In this document: positions 14,963 through 24,037 of the stretch, piece after piece
How the letters are laid out: every line of letters starts with the position of its first letter
Numbering within the stretch: the first letter of the stretch is position 1
NCBI GenBank assembly: GCA_963931435.1
Contig: OZ007012.1
Location: 2,294,001 to 2,358,000, forward strand
DNA from: Coprousia sp963931435
GTDB taxonomy: Bacteria; Actinomycetota; Coriobacteriia; Coriobacteriales; Coriobacteriaceae
Direction of reading: 5' to 3'
Length of the DNA stretch: 64,000 bases
The notes under the pieces: model-generated
Seen by the model: only the letters and a program-made list of their open reading frames with translations
Told to the model about the DNA's origin: nothing
Databases searched by the model: none
Made by a program: the position numbers and the translations under genes

Positions 14963-15801
14963 TGCTCATGGTTGGACGCACCCCTCTAGCCCGCGCGCGG
15001 CACGGCATCGCGCACGCGGCCGCCTTCATGGCGGCTTGGATCGCCACCCTGGCGCTTGCCACCATGCTCCTCCATCCCGCCATCACGACGCTGCTTCCCA
15101 CGGCATCGGCGGCGATGCGCCTCGCCCTTGAGCTGCTCTCCCTCGCATCGGTAGCGGTGCCGACGGCGCTCTTCGCCCGCCTGCGCCCCGCGGCACGGCG
15201 CAGGGCGTCGCGAACGGGCGCCCTCGCAGCTACCCTGCTCGGGGCGGGCATGGGCCTTGCCTGGCTCGCCGCCGCGCTCGGGGCAAACGGTCTTGCGGGA
15301 ACCCTCTCGCTCGGCGCGGGCGCCCCCGTGCCCCATCTCGCCATCTGGCTTGCAGCCTGCCTCGCCAACGCCGCCTTCCAGGAGCTCCTCGTCCGCGGAT
15401 ACGCCTTCGACGCCCTGCGAGCATCCCTCGGCGTCATCCCCGCCACGCTTATCACGACCGCGCTGTTCGTGGCGTTCCACCCCGGAGCGTTCGCAGATGG
15501 CCCGGCCGCCGTCCTCCAAATGGCCGCGGCGAGCCTGCTGCTCACCGAGCTTCGACTTCTCACAGGCAGGCTCGCCACCTCCACAGCCGCCCACTTCGCA
15601 TGGAACGCCGCGGGCGGTATAGGGCTCGACGTCGTCGCGCTCGCCGACGACTATCCGCGCGCACTCACGCTTTCCGTCGAGGGTGGCACATCCCTCTCGG
15701 CGGGAGCCATGGGCATCGAGGGAAGCCCGTGGACGCTCCTTGTCACCGCGGCGATCTGTGTCGCACTGGCGCTTAAGCTGCAAAAGTCAGGAGGTGCGTA
15801 G
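14962..15801 (+). CDS. CPBP-family (CAAX protease-like) membrane protein
   Basis: 279 residues. The ATG at 14962 overlaps the previous stop (TGATG); a second ATG six bases on is equally possible. Motif 1 is AFQELLVRGYAF, i.e. QExxxRG where EExxxRG is typical, so the first catalytic glutamate is replaced by glutamine. Motif 2 is ALFVAFHPG and motif 3 HFAWNAAGG; the His residues and Asn are kept. CPBP proteins cleave prenylated substrates or act in bacteriocin maturation/self-immunity. The context with an ABC transporter fits immunity. Confidence 0.8.
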   Translation: MLMVGRTPLARARHGIAHAAAFMAAWIATLALATMLLHPAITTLLPTASAAMRLALELLSLASVAVPTALFARLRPAARRRASRTGALAATLLGAGMGLAWLAAALGANGLAGTLSLGAGAPVPHLAIWLAACLANAAFQELLVRGYAFDALRASLGVIPATLITTALFVAFHPGAFADGPAAVLQMAAASLLLTELRLLTGRLATSTAAHFAWNAAGGIGLDVVALADDYPRALTLSVEGGTSLSAGAMGIEGSPWTLLVTAAICVALALKLQKSGGA

Positions 15802-16074
15802 CGCCCTGTATCACAGTTGCCGCTTGTGCTGGGCCGGCCTCTTCAAACACCCTCTACGCAGGCCCCCGCCCCGCAACCCATCCGACGGAGCGGGCGCCCC
15901 CTCTCTCGTGCGAGATGGTATACACGCAGAAATGCCGTCCTGCCCCTCCGAGACCCGCGGCTTCCCCCGCGCCCTCCCTCAGCAGGAAGGGGCATCTATT
16001 TCGGAGGTCCGGCGTCGTGCGGCGTGGCAATGCTCTTGACATCGGGAGCGAATCTGCAGGTGGCCCATGCCGGG

Positions 16075-16191
16075 CTAATTGTTGCGACGCCTCCTGAAAT
16101 ACCGAATGAGCGAGATGGCCGAAAGGGAGCTTGAGGTGACCATCAACGCGACTCCTCCGAAAAGCCATCCGTTAACCGTATCAAGGATTGA
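16075..16191 (-). pseudogene. 3' part of a small membrane-protein gene split by the composite element
   Basis: Continues the gene fragment at 25901-26065: after the 8-bp duplication the frame reads SILDTVNGWLFGGVALMVTS, SSLSAISLIRYFRRRRNN and stop. Joining the two parts gives a 93-residue protein with three membrane helices and a basic tail. No family recognised. Confidence 0.75.
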
Positions 16192-16199
16192 TTCTATAT
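16192..16199. repeat. Left 8-bp target duplication TTCTATAT of the composite element
   Basis: TTCTATAT directly precedes the GAGGCTTCGG end of ISL3 copy 1 and recurs at 25901-25908 directly after the end of ISL3 copy 3. Neither copy has a matching duplication at its inner side. Confidence 0.85.
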
Positions 16200-17765
16200 G
16201 AGGCTTCGGTAGTTTGTGTGACAAGGGGCTAGCCTAGGCAGCAACGCTCTTCGCTCCCTTCACGCCCTTCTTCCTCGCCTTCACCGGGCGACCCGGGAGC
16301 TGGGGCTGGCAGTCGCCGCACCTGAGCATGAGCAGGGCCACGAGGTTGTCGGTGTTGCGGAAGCCGTAGCCCATCCTCACCGCCACCTTGATCTTGTTGT
16401 TGATGGCCTCTACGCGCCCGTTGCTGATGCCGAGCTCGACTGCGGCGATGATGTCGTCGCGCCGGCGGCGCACCTTCTTCTCCACGGCGACGACCTTGGC
16501 GATCTTGCAGTAGGCGGCCCTGTGCATCCAGTCGTCGAGCAGCTCGGCGGCCTCGGAGCCGTCGGCTGCCCGGAAGACGGCCCGCAGGTCCTCCTTGAGC
16601 TCCCAGGCCCTGACCAGCCGCGAGCCGGCCCTCTTCTTGAGCGCCTCGAGCCTCGCCCTCTGGCCGTCGGTGAGGTCCTCGGGGTTCTTCACGAGCGCGT
16701 AGCGGCTGCCCTTGATGGAGGCCGCCTCCTCCTCGAGCGCCCTGACCTCCTCGGGCGGCAGCTCGCCTTTGGCAGGCCTGCCGCGCTTGCCCTCGGGCCT
16801 GGGCCTGGCGGCCCTGGCGGCGGCCCTGGCGGCGTTCCACTCCTCGCAGCGCACGGCGTCGAGCGCGTCGTTCATCCACTGGACCACGTGGAAGGGGTCC
16901 ATGACCCACCTCGCGTTGGGGCAGCGGCGCTTGACCAGCTGCCTTATCCACCTCGCGCCGTCGGCGGTCACCACCTCTATGGCGCGCCTCTGCTCGCGCG
17001 TGAGCTCGTCGAGGAACAGGTTGAGCACGTCCTTGCCGGTGCCCTCGTGCGCCCAGATGAGGCAGCCGCGGTCGTGGTCGACGACCACCGTGACGTACTT
17101 GTGGCCCTTCTTGTACGACGTCTCGTCGATGCCGATGCGGCGCACGCCGTCGAACCTCGAGGCGCCGCGCGCGGCCTCCAGCTCGGCGTAGACGCGCCTG
17201 CACACGCCGCCCACGCTGTGCCACTCGACGCGGGCGAGCTCGGAGACCGCCGAGGCGGTGCAGCGGACCGCCAGCCACGCCACCCAGTCCTCGAAGTCGC
17301 GCGTGAAGCGCGCCCCGTGCCGCGCCCAGGGGACGGCCTCGGTGCGCACGCCGTGCTCCGGGCAGCGCACCCTGCAGGGCGCGTACTCCAGGTAGCAGGC
17401 CGAGCGCGCCAGGTCCATCGCCCTCCACAGCCTGGGGGCCCCGCGGTTCGCCATGTCGTAGAAGTCGCAGGCCCTGCCGCATACGGGGCAGCGGCGCTGC
17501 TCGCGCTTGTAGGGCCGGACGCTCACGACGATGCGCTCGGCCTCGATGCGCGCGCCCAGGACGACCGTGCGGGCCAGACCGAGGGCGAGAAGTAGTAGAC
17601 TCTTCATGCGTCACACCTCTTCGGTTGTCTGAATTTGGCTTAGCAATCATAGGCGGATGACGCGGAAACGGCCCCTCCCGGGGCCGTTTCAGTTCCAGAT
17701 CGTTGTTTTCGCCCGCTGAGCTGGGCCTATGCCGGAATCTCTCCCACAGAAACCACCGAAGAGCC
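16200..17765 (-). mobile_element. ISL3-family insertion sequence, copy 1
   Basis: 1,566 bp, the same length as the other two copies. Ends are GAGGCTTCGGTAGTTTGTGT on the left and, in complement, GGCTCTTCGGTGGTTTCTGT on the right; they align without gaps and share CTTCGGT and TTT-TGTG. One 457-residue transposase gene. It differs from copies 2 and 3 at least in one codon (NNKIKVAV versus NNKIKVTV). Confidence 0.92.
16234..17607 (-). CDS. ISL3-family transposase (copy 1)
   Basis: 457 residues. An N-terminal zinc-binding motif (RRCPVCGRACDFYD with a second pair CRVRCPEHG) and helix-turn-helix region precede the DDE core: RIGIDETSYKKGHKYVTVVV (first Asp), VVTADGARWIRQL (second Asp), and AAVELGISNGRVEAINNKIK (Glu). 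A long helical insertion rich in Ala/Arg/Glu lies between the second and third catalytic parts. It catalyses cut-and-paste movement with 8-bp duplications. An AGAGGTGTGACGC leader precedes ATG 17607. Confidence 0.93.
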   Translation of the reverse strand: MKSLLLLALGLARTVVLGARIEAERIVVSVRPYKREQRRCPVCGRACDFYDMANRGAPRLWRAMDLARSACYLEYAPCRVRCPEHGVRTEAVPWARHGARFTRDFEDWVAWLAVRCTASAVSELARVEWHSVGGVCRRVYAELEAARGASRFDGVRRIGIDETSYKKGHKYVTVVVDHDRGCLIWAHEGTGKDVLNLFLDELTREQRRAIEVVTADGARWIRQLVKRRCPNARWVMDPFHVVQWMNDALDAVRCEEWNAARAAARAARPRPEGKRGRPAKGELPPEEVRALEEEAASIKGSRYALVKNPEDLTDGQRARLEALKKRAGSRLVRAWELKEDLRAVFRAADGSEAAELLDDWMHRAAYCKIAKVVAVEKKVRRRRDDIIAAVELGISNGRVEAINNKIKVAVRMGYGFRNTDNLVALLMLRCGDCQPQLPGRPVKARKKGVKGAKSVAA

Positions 17766-17769
17766 GAAA

Positions 17770-19227
17770 ATGATCAGCATGTCCCAAGTCGTAACTATAC
17801 GGCAATTGAGAAAGAGCGGCGAGAGCATCGCTTCCATAAGCCGGATCACCGGCGTCAGCCGCGACACCGTATACAAGTACCTCGCCCTTGACGACCTCTC
17901 CCCGAAGATGCCCGTTAAGCGCCCGGGCTCGTCGATGATGGACCAATACCGCAGCATAATCGAGGGTTGGCTCGACGAGGACGCCAGGTCATGGCGCAAG
18001 CAGCGCCACACTGCCGCGCGCATACACGCCCGCCTCAGGGACGAGTGCGGCTGCGGGGCGAGCGAGTCCACCGTCCGCCACTACGTCGCCCGCCTCAAGG
18101 CAGAGCGCAGGGAATCCAAGGAGGCGTTTCTCGATCTTGTATGGGCCCCCGGCGAGGCCCAGGCCGACTTCGGCGAAGCCGATTTCTACGTCGGCGGCGT
18201 GCGAAGGCGGATGCTGTACTTCGTCGTCACCTTCCCTTACTCGAACGTCGGTCTGGCGCAGGTGTTCCCCGGCCAGAACGCCGAGTGCGTCTGCCAGGGC
18301 CTGCGCAACATATTCGAGTACTGCGGCGGCGTCCCAACGCGCATAGTGTTCGACAACGCCACCGGCGTCGGCAGGAGGGCCTGCTCGACCGTAAGGACCA
18401 CCGAGATGTTCGCGGCTTTCTCCGCCCATTACGGGTTCGACTACTCCTTCTGCAACCCGGACTCGGGCAACGAGAAGGGCAACGTGGAGAACAAGGTCGG
18501 CTTCATCCGCCGCAACCTGTTCGTGCCCGTTCCCCGCATCGGCGGCACCGACATATACAACCGCCACCTGCTCGACCGCTGCATGCGCCTTTCCGAGCAG
18601 AACCATTGGCGCAAGGGCGAGCCGGAGGCCCGTCTATTCGCGGAGGACCGCGCAGCCATGGCGGGCCTGCCGGAAAATCCGTTCGACGTCGTGCGCTACG
18701 TCAGGCCCAAGGCCGACAAGTACGGCAAGGTCCGCATCGAGGGCAAGCACCTCTACTCGTCCGACCCGGCGCTTGCGGGAACGACGCTGATAGTGGGGCT
18801 CGGCGCCACCGACGTGCGCATATACGACGAGGAGGGCACCTTCGTGTGCAGCCACGAGCGCGCCTACGGAGATGCGCCGTCGGACTCGTCGCAGCCTGCG
18901 AGCCAGATAGCGACGCTTTGCAGAAAGCCGGGTGGATGGGCGAACAGCAAGGTGAGGGCATGCATGCCCGACACGCTGAGGAGCCATCTCGACGGCAAGG
19001 ACAAAAGCGACCTTCGGGCCAGCCTGAGGACCATGAGGGACGAGGTCGCCGTTCACGGATGGGACGCCACCGTCGCGGCCATGGAGATGGCGCTCGTTGC
19101 GACGGGCAGGGTGGATGCGGCGTCGGTCGCCGTCGCAGCGGCACGCTGCGCGGGAGGCGCCATCGCATATGACGAGCCCGTCGACCTGTCGGAGTACGAC
19201 CGCGCGTTGGGGATCGGGGGCAGGTAA
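17770..19227 (+). CDS. istA: IS21-family transposase IstA
   Basis: 485 residues: helix-turn-helix at the N-terminus (SGESIASISRITGVSRDTVY), then the DDE core with WAPGEAQADFGEADFYVGG (Asp), TRIVFDNATGVG (Asp) and NEKGNVENKVGFIRRN (Glu). The ATG lies only four bases after ISL3 copy 1, so the IS21 left end with its terminal repeat has been lost and the true N-terminus may have been slightly longer. The stop overlaps the istB start. The element is therefore immobile on its own. Confidence 0.92.
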   Translation: MISMSQVVTIRQLRKSGESIASISRITGVSRDTVYKYLALDDLSPKMPVKRPGSSMMDQYRSIIEGWLDEDARSWRKQRHTAARIHARLRDECGCGASESTVRHYVARLKAERRESKEAFLDLVWAPGEAQADFGEADFYVGGVRRRMLYFVVTFPYSNVGLAQVFPGQNAECVCQGLRNIFEYCGGVPTRIVFDNATGVGRRACSTVRTTEMFAAFSAHYGFDYSFCNPDSGNEKGNVENKVGFIRRNLFVPVPRIGGTDIYNRHLLDRCMRLSEQNHWRKGEPEARLFAEDRAAMAGLPENPFDVVRYVRPKADKYGKVRIEGKHLYSSDPALAGTTLIVGLGATDVRIYDEEGTFVCSHERAYGDAPSDSSQPASQIATLCRKPGGWANSKVRACMPDTLRSHLDGKDKSDLRASLRTMRDEVAVHGWDATVAAMEMALVATGRVDAASVAVAAARCAGGAIAYDEPVDLSEYDRALGIGGR

Positions 19228-19979
19228 TGGCTTTGAAGGCAGAGGAGGCAAGGGAGTTCAAGGTCAAGGCGAGGATGATGTACTTCTCCAACGAGGTGAT
19301 CGACAGGTTCTGCGCCACGGCAACGCCGGGCCAGCTCGCCGCGGCGGCCGCGATGCTCGATGACGAGCAGGGCGTCAGGGAAAGGCGCAAGCGAGACAGG
19401 CTGTTCAGGAAGGCAAAGTTCCCGCAAGTCAAGTCATTCGAAGGCTACGACTTCTCCCAGGTGTCCTTCCCCGAAGGCTACACCGCGGAGGACCTGATGG
19501 GGCTGGGGTTCATAGACAGGGCCCAGGACTTCGTGTTCTATGGCCAGACCGGCCGCGGAAAGACCCATCTGGCGATCGCCATCGGCGTTGCCGCCGCGAG
19601 CTCCGGCAAGGCGGTCAGGTTCTTCACCACCGCGGAGCTCGTCATGGCCCTTACGATGGCAAGCTCTGCAGGCGCCTTGGATCAGTTCATGAGGGACCTG
19701 GCGAAGGCCGACCTTCTGATCTTGGATGAGTTCGGGTACGTGCCCCTGGACATTAACGGCGCAAGGCTGCTGTTCCAGGTGGTGTCAGCATGCTACGAGA
19801 AGCGAAGCGTGGTGTTCACCACCAACATCGAGTTCAGCAAATGAGGAACGATCCTGGGCGACGACAAGCTTGCCTCCGCGATGATCGACAGGGTGGTCCA
19901 CCATGGAAGACTCGTCGAGTTCAACGGCACGAGCAAGAGGATGGACAAGGCCTTGATGCTCGGGAAGGCAGAAATCTGA
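19227..19979 (+). pseudogene. istB: IS21 helper ATPase IstB with an in-frame TGA
   Basis: AAA+ helper with Walker A YGQTGRGKTHLA (about residues 108-119) and Walker B LLILDEFGYVPLD. At 19842 a TGA replaces the tryptophan of the conserved FSxWGxIxGDD motif: the frame reads NIEFSK-stop-GTILGDDKLASAMIDRVVHH and continues to AEI and TGA at 19977. The protein would end at residue 205 without the sensor/C-terminal part. One base change (TGG to TGA) explains it. Confidence 0.85.
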
Positions 19980-20082
19980 GACATCGGCGGTTCTTTTGCC
20001 AGATTGTCGGAACCGGGCAGCCAAAATGTCGAGAAAACCGTTGCCAAACACAGCTAGAATTGCTTGGACGAAAGGAGACGCA

Positions 20083-20988
20083 ATGGTACTCGACAGATAC
20101 GCGCGATTTGCTGACAGCGCCGACGTGCTCTCTTGCCCCCTTTGCCACAGCGCCCTGAAGCTGCAGGAAGGGAGCCTCGTATGTCCGAAGAGGCACTGCT
20201 TCGATATCGCAAAGCAGGGGTACGTAAACCTTCTAGGGCCCTCCAGGCAGTCAGCCCACTACAGCAAAGAATCCTTTGAGAGCCGCATGGCAATCCTGGA
20301 GGCAGGGTATTACGACCACGTGAAAGAAGCCGTCCTCACCGCGGTAGGAAGGGCCCTTTCCCCAAGCGAGGGTCCTGCAGCTGTGAACGCGACGCCATTC
20401 CGCGTGCTCGACGCGGGATGCGGAGAAGGCTTCTATGCACGTGCAATCCGAGAAAACCTCTGTGTCGACGTGGTGGCGTTTGACCTCTCAAAAGACGCCA
20501 TGCTGATGGCGGCCCGCCACGATTCCAGAAAGGCGGTCAAATGGCTGGTTGGCGACCTGACGAACATCCCCGTGCTGAAAGGCTCCATCAACTGCGTGGT
20601 GGACGTATTCGCTCCCTCGAACTACGACGAATTCAAGCGCGTTCTCACCCCAACCAGAAACGCCTCCGCGCCAGGAGTGCTGGTCAAAGTGGTTCCAGGC
20701 AGCAATCATCTTACGGAGCTGCGCCACCTTGCTGAAGGATCTTTGCGCAGCAAGGAATACTCAAACCAGCTGGTGACCGATTGCTTTGAGAAGCACTTCA
20801 AGATGACCGACCGCATCAAGGTGACGCGCACCTTCGAGATGTCCGAAAGGGACGTCCGCGTGTTCGCCGAGATGACGCCGCTGCTGTTCGGCATCGACGC
20901 GGAGTCCCTAAATCTATCGCGTGTGAAAAGCATCACCATCGAGGCTGAATTGCTGGTGGGCACCCCTCGCTCCCAAGGCCCTTCATGA
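20083..20988 (+). CDS. RlmA-family 23S rRNA (guanine-N1) methyltransferase
   Basis: 301 residues from ATG 20083 with AAAGGAG. The N-terminal zinc site is LSCPLCHSALKLQ...LVCPKRHCFDIAKQGYVNLL, the signature of RlmA(I)/RlmA(II)/TlrB enzymes that methylate G745 or G748 in helix 35. The Rossmann SAM site is FRVLDAGCGEGFYARAI, with DVVAFDLSKDAMLMAAR following. RlmA(II)/TlrB types can confer resistance to mycinosylated macrolides such as tylosin. Being inside a mobile composite unit and next to a second rRNA methyltransferase gene suggests a resistance cargo, but which guanine is modified cannot be told. Confidence 0.85.
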   Translation: MVLDRYARFADSADVLSCPLCHSALKLQEGSLVCPKRHCFDIAKQGYVNLLGPSRQSAHYSKESFESRMAILEAGYYDHVKEAVLTAVGRALSPSEGPAAVNATPFRVLDAGCGEGFYARAIRENLCVDVVAFDLSKDAMLMAARHDSRKAVKWLVGDLTNIPVLKGSINCVVDVFAPSNYDEFKRVLTPTRNASAPGVLVKVVPGSNHLTELRHLAEGSLRSKEYSNQLVTDCFEKHFKMTDRIKVTRTFEMSERDVRVFAEMTPLLFGIDAESLNLSRVKSITIEAELLVGTPRSQGPS

Positions 20989-21018
20989 GCTCAGCCAGCT
21001 CATCATCCTCTTAATTGC

Positions 21019-21037
21019 AGGGCTGAAGGACAGCCCT
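21019..21037 (+). terminator. Hairpin after the RlmA-type gene
   Basis: Seven-base stem AGGGCTG/CAGCCCT, 30 bases after the stop. No U-tract follows, so termination is uncertain. Confidence 0.35.
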
Positions 21038-21063
21038 TGTCAACCGCCCCAGAAGAAATCTTC

Positions 21064-21315
21064 TATGGCTTAGGCGCCGGTGTTAGTGGTTTGGGCCGTT
21101 GGCGTCTTCAAGCTCCGGTGTTCAAGAACTTCGTATTTCCTGTTCCGCCGATTGAAGAGCAGAAAGCAATTGCTGGTCATCTTGATGTCAAATGCGCTCA
21201 GATTGACCAAGCTATCGAGAAGCAACGTGCCGTGGCCGAAAGGCTCGCAGATTACCGCAAGTCTATCATCTACCAGGCTGTGACTGGCAAGATCGACTGC
21301 AGGAAGGAGGCATAG
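21064..21315 (+). pseudogene. 3' fragment of a type I restriction specificity gene (hsdS)
   Basis: The frame YGLGAGVSGLGRWRLQ, FKNFVFPVPPIEEQKAIAGH, LDVKCAQIDQAIEKQRAVAE, RLADYRKSIIYQAVTGKID matches the end of the second target-recognition domain and the C-terminal conserved coiled coil of HsdS. The first ~300 residues are missing; a chance in-frame ATG-like start at 21037 precedes the fragment. It is followed five bases later by an HsdR start, the normal hsdS-hsdR order. Confidence 0.8.
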
Positions 21316-21320
21316 CAAAT

Positions 21321-21578
21321 ATGCCTGCTGGAGACATCCATTTGGAGACTGAGTTCGAGAAGTATGTTGCTCGAAAACTCACCAACTTGACACAGCTTGA
21401 TGGTGTTAAGTGGGTTAAGTCCGATAATGACAAAGGTTTTGACGCGGGGACTGCGCTGGTGTTCGACGACTTCATCGAGTACCAGCGTCGTATCGACCCT
21501 GAAAAGTTAGAGAGAATGCAGAAGCAGTCTCCTAACAACTGGCGCGAGAACCTCAAGCGCAACTTGATACTGTATTAA
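21321..21578 (+). pseudogene. 5' fragment of a type I restriction endonuclease gene (hsdR)
   Basis: Starts MPAGDIHLETEFEKYVARKL and continues GVKWVKSDNDKGFDAGTALV, FDDFIEYQRRIDPEKLERMQ, the usual HsdR N-terminus. The frame runs out after 85 codons where the sequence switches abruptly to AT-rich DNA coding for a KTR protein end. More than 90% of the gene is missing. Confidence 0.8.
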
Positions 21579-21685
21579 AAGATTTTCCTCTTTTCTGCCC
21601 TAAATGCAAATTGACGCATATCATTGATGTAGAAAAATTAGAGATTGTAATCAAAAATACAGAAAAACAAACTTTTATTATTTAG
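21575..21685 (+). pseudogene. 3' fragment of a cysteine-rich KTR-family protein gene
   Basis: In frame from the junction: LKDFPLFCPKCKLTHIIDVE, KLEIVIKNTEKQTFII, stop at 21683. This matches the C-terminal half of the small KTR-domain proteins often found beside tetracycline and aminoglycoside resistance genes in Firmicutes. The N-terminal half is replaced by the hsdR fragment. It marks the switch to AT-rich DNA. Confidence 0.7.
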
Positions 21686-21701
21686 AAGAAAGGATATAAA
21701 A

Positions 21702-21863
21702 ATGAAACGTTTACCTAAATATACGCCTGCGGAAGTACGGAATGATCCATACGGATTTACTTACAAAGAAATGTCGGAAGTTATTGGCGAGAATGAAGCA
21801 AAAGCCTTATATGAAGAATTATATAAGCAATTACCACGCAAAAAAATCTATCAATGTTGGTAA
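21702..21863 (+). CDS. 53-residue protein coupled to the RlmN/Cfr-type gene
   Basis: ATG 21702 follows AGAAAGGATATAAAA. Product: MKRLPKYTPAEVRNDPYGFT, YKEMSEVIGENEAKALYEEL, YKQLPRKKIYQCW. Its stop overlaps the start of the radical-SAM gene (ATGTTGGTAA, ten bases), so the two are translated together. I do not recognise the family. It could supply part of the N-terminal accessory domain that the short radical-SAM protein lacks. Confidence 0.6.
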   Translation: MKRLPKYTPAEVRNDPYGFTYKEMSEVIGENEAKALYEELYKQLPRKKIYQCW

Positions 21864-22463
21864 AAAATATTTGCAAAAGCAGTGATACTGAAAAGTATGT
21901 TTACGAACTGAAAGACAACAAATACATTGAAACGGTTTTTATCAAGCGGCGAGATGGTGGAACTGTTTGCGTGAGCACACAAGTCGGTTGTCCTGTTGGT
22001 TGTATTTTTTGTGAGTCCGGGCGAAATGGCTTTGTTCGTAATCTAACATCGTCAGAAATCGTACAACAGATTATATTGTTGCGTCGAAAAGTAAACCGTA
22101 TCGTTTTTATGGGTATGGGAGAGCCTTTATTCAATTATGACAACTTGATAAAAGCAATCCATATTCTCCGAGATAGATATGGGCTCAACTTTCCAACCGA
22201 CGGCATTACCATATCAACAGTTGGTCCGGTCGATCAATTAAAAAAATTGCGCGAGGAACATCTTAAAATTCAGTTGACAATATCTTTACACGCAGCAACA
22301 CAATCTGCAAGAAATCGTATTATTCCTCACATGCGCATATATGCTATTGAAGATGTTGTTAAGCAAGCCTTATCCTATTCTGAAAGGCATAATCGCAAAA
22401 TTGTCTTTGCGTATTTGCTTTTACCGGGTATAAATGACCGGCCCTCAGATGTAAGACAACTTG

Positions 22464-22471
22464 CAAAATGG
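22464..22471. repeat. Target duplication CAAAATGG of ISL3 copy 2 (partner at 24038-24045)
   Basis: CAAAATGG occurs immediately outside both ends of ISL3 copy 2. It fixes the element at 1,566 bp and shows a simple transposition into the radical-SAM gene. Confidence 0.95.
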
Positions 22472-24037
22472 GGCTCTTCGGTGGTTTCTGTGGGAGAGAT
22501 TCCGGCATAGGCCCAGCTCAGCGGGCGAAAACAACGATCTGGAACTGAAACGGCCCCGGGAGGGGCCGTTTCCGCGTCATCCGCCTATGATTGCTAAGCC
22601 AAATTCAGACAACCGAAGAGGTGTGACGCATGAAGAGTCTACTACTTCTCGCCCTCGGTCTGGCCCGCACGGTCGTCCTGGGCGCGCGCATCGAGGCCGA
22701 GCGCATCGTCGTGAGCGTCCGGCCCTACAAGCGCGAGCAGCGCCGCTGCCCCGTATGCGGCAGGGCCTGCGACTTCTACGACATGGCGAACCGCGGGGCC
22801 CCCAGGCTGTGGAGGGCGATGGACCTGGCGCGCTCGGCCTGCTACCTGGAGTACGCGCCCTGCAGGGTGCGCTGCCCGGAGCACGGCGTGCGCACCGAGG
22901 CCGTCCCCTGGGCGCGGCACGGGGCGCGCTTCACGCGCGACTTCGAGGACTGGGTGGCGTGGCTGGCGGTCCGCTGCACCGCCTCGGCGGTCTCCGAGCT
23001 CGCCCGCGTCGAGTGGCACAGCGTGGGCGGCGTGTGCAGGCGCGTCTACGCCGAGCTGGAGGCCGCGCGCGGCGCCTCGAGGTTCGACGGCGTGCGCCGC
23101 ATCGGCATCGACGAGACGTCGTACAAGAAGGGCCACAAGTACGTCACGGTGGTCGTCGACCACGACCGCGGCTGCCTCATCTGGGCGCACGAGGGCACCG
23201 GCAAGGACGTGCTCAACCTGTTCCTCGACGAGCTCACGCGCGAGCAGAGGCGCGCCATAGAGGTGGTGACCGCCGACGGCGCGAGGTGGATAAGGCAGCT
23301 GGTCAAGCGCCGCTGCCCCAACGCGAGGTGGGTCATGGACCCCTTCCACGTGGTCCAGTGGATGAACGACGCGCTCGACGCCGTGCGCTGCGAGGAGTGG
23401 AACGCCGCCAGGGCCGCCGCCAGGGCCGCCAGGCCCAGGCCCGAGGGCAAGCGCGGCAGGCCTGCCAAAGGCGAGCTGCCGCCCGAGGAGGTCAGGGCGC
23501 TCGAGGAGGAGGCGGCCTCCATCAAGGGCAGCCGCTACGCGCTCGTGAAGAACCCCGAGGACCTCACCGACGGCCAGAGGGCGAGGCTCGAGGCGCTCAA
23601 GAAGAGGGCCGGCTCGCGGCTGGTCAGGGCCTGGGAGCTCAAGGAGGACCTGCGGGCCGTCTTCCGGGCAGCCGACGGCTCCGAGGCCGCCGAGCTGCTC
23701 GACGACTGGATGCACAGGGCCGCCTACTGCAAGATCGCCAAGGTCGTCGCCGTGGAGAAGAAGGTGCGCCGCCGGCGCGACGACATCATCGCCGCAGTCG
23801 AGCTCGGCATCAGCAACGGGCGCGTAGAGGCCATCAACAACAAGATCAAGGTGACGGTGAGGATGGGCTACGGCTTCCGCAACACCGACAACCTCGTGGC
23901 CCTGCTCATGCTCAGGTGCGGCGACTGCCAGCCCCAGCTCCCGGGTCGCCCGGTGAAGGCGAGGAAGAAGGGCGTGAAGGGAGCGAAGAGCGTTGCTGCC
24001 TAGGCTAGCCCCTTGTCACACAAACTACCGAAGCCTC
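22472..24037 (+). mobile_element. ISL3-family insertion sequence, copy 2
   Basis: 1,566 bp in inverse orientation to copies 1 and 3, flanked by CAAAATGG on both sides. Begins GGCTCTTCGGTGG and ends with the complement of GAGGCTTCGGTAG. The encoded protein equals that of copy 3. Confidence 0.95.
22630..24003 (+). CDS. ISL3-family transposase (copy 2)
   Basis: 457 residues, identical to copy 3 and differing from copy 1 at the NNKIKVTV/NNKIKVAV position. The CPVCGRAC zinc motif and the three catalytic parts (IGIDETSY, VTADGARW, SNGRVEAINN) are intact, so this copy should be active. Confidence 0.93.
   Translation: MKSLLLLALGLARTVVLGARIEAERIVVSVRPYKREQRRCPVCGRACDFYDMANRGAPRLWRAMDLARSACYLEYAPCRVRCPEHGVRTEAVPWARHGARFTRDFEDWVAWLAVRCTASAVSELARVEWHSVGGVCRRVYAELEAARGASRFDGVRRIGIDETSYKKGHKYVTVVVDHDRGCLIWAHEGTGKDVLNLFLDELTREQRRAIEVVTADGARWIRQLVKRRCPNARWVMDPFHVVQWMNDALDAVRCEEWNAARAAARAARPRPEGKRGRPAKGELPPEEVRALEEEAASIKGSRYALVKNPEDLTDGQRARLEALKKRAGSRLVRAWELKEDLRAVFRAADGSEAAELLDDWMHRAAYCKIAKVVAVEKKVRRRRDDIIAAVELGISNGRVEAINNKIKVTVRMGYGFRNTDNLVALLMLRCGDCQPQLPGRPVKARKKGVKGAKSVAA

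Noticed and set aside
15802..16074. Possible small gene after the CPBP homologue
   Set aside because: No start with a ribosome site, no conserved-looking product; treated as an intergenic remnant.
16522..17595. 357-codon frames opposite each ISL3 transposase
   Set aside because: Same length and sequence at all three copies because the element is repeated; Pro/Gly/Arg-rich shadow without motif.
16200..17765. ISL3 copy 1 considered as an independent insertion
   Set aside because: Its inner flank (GAAAATGA) does not match TTCTATAT; only the outer flank of copy 3 does.
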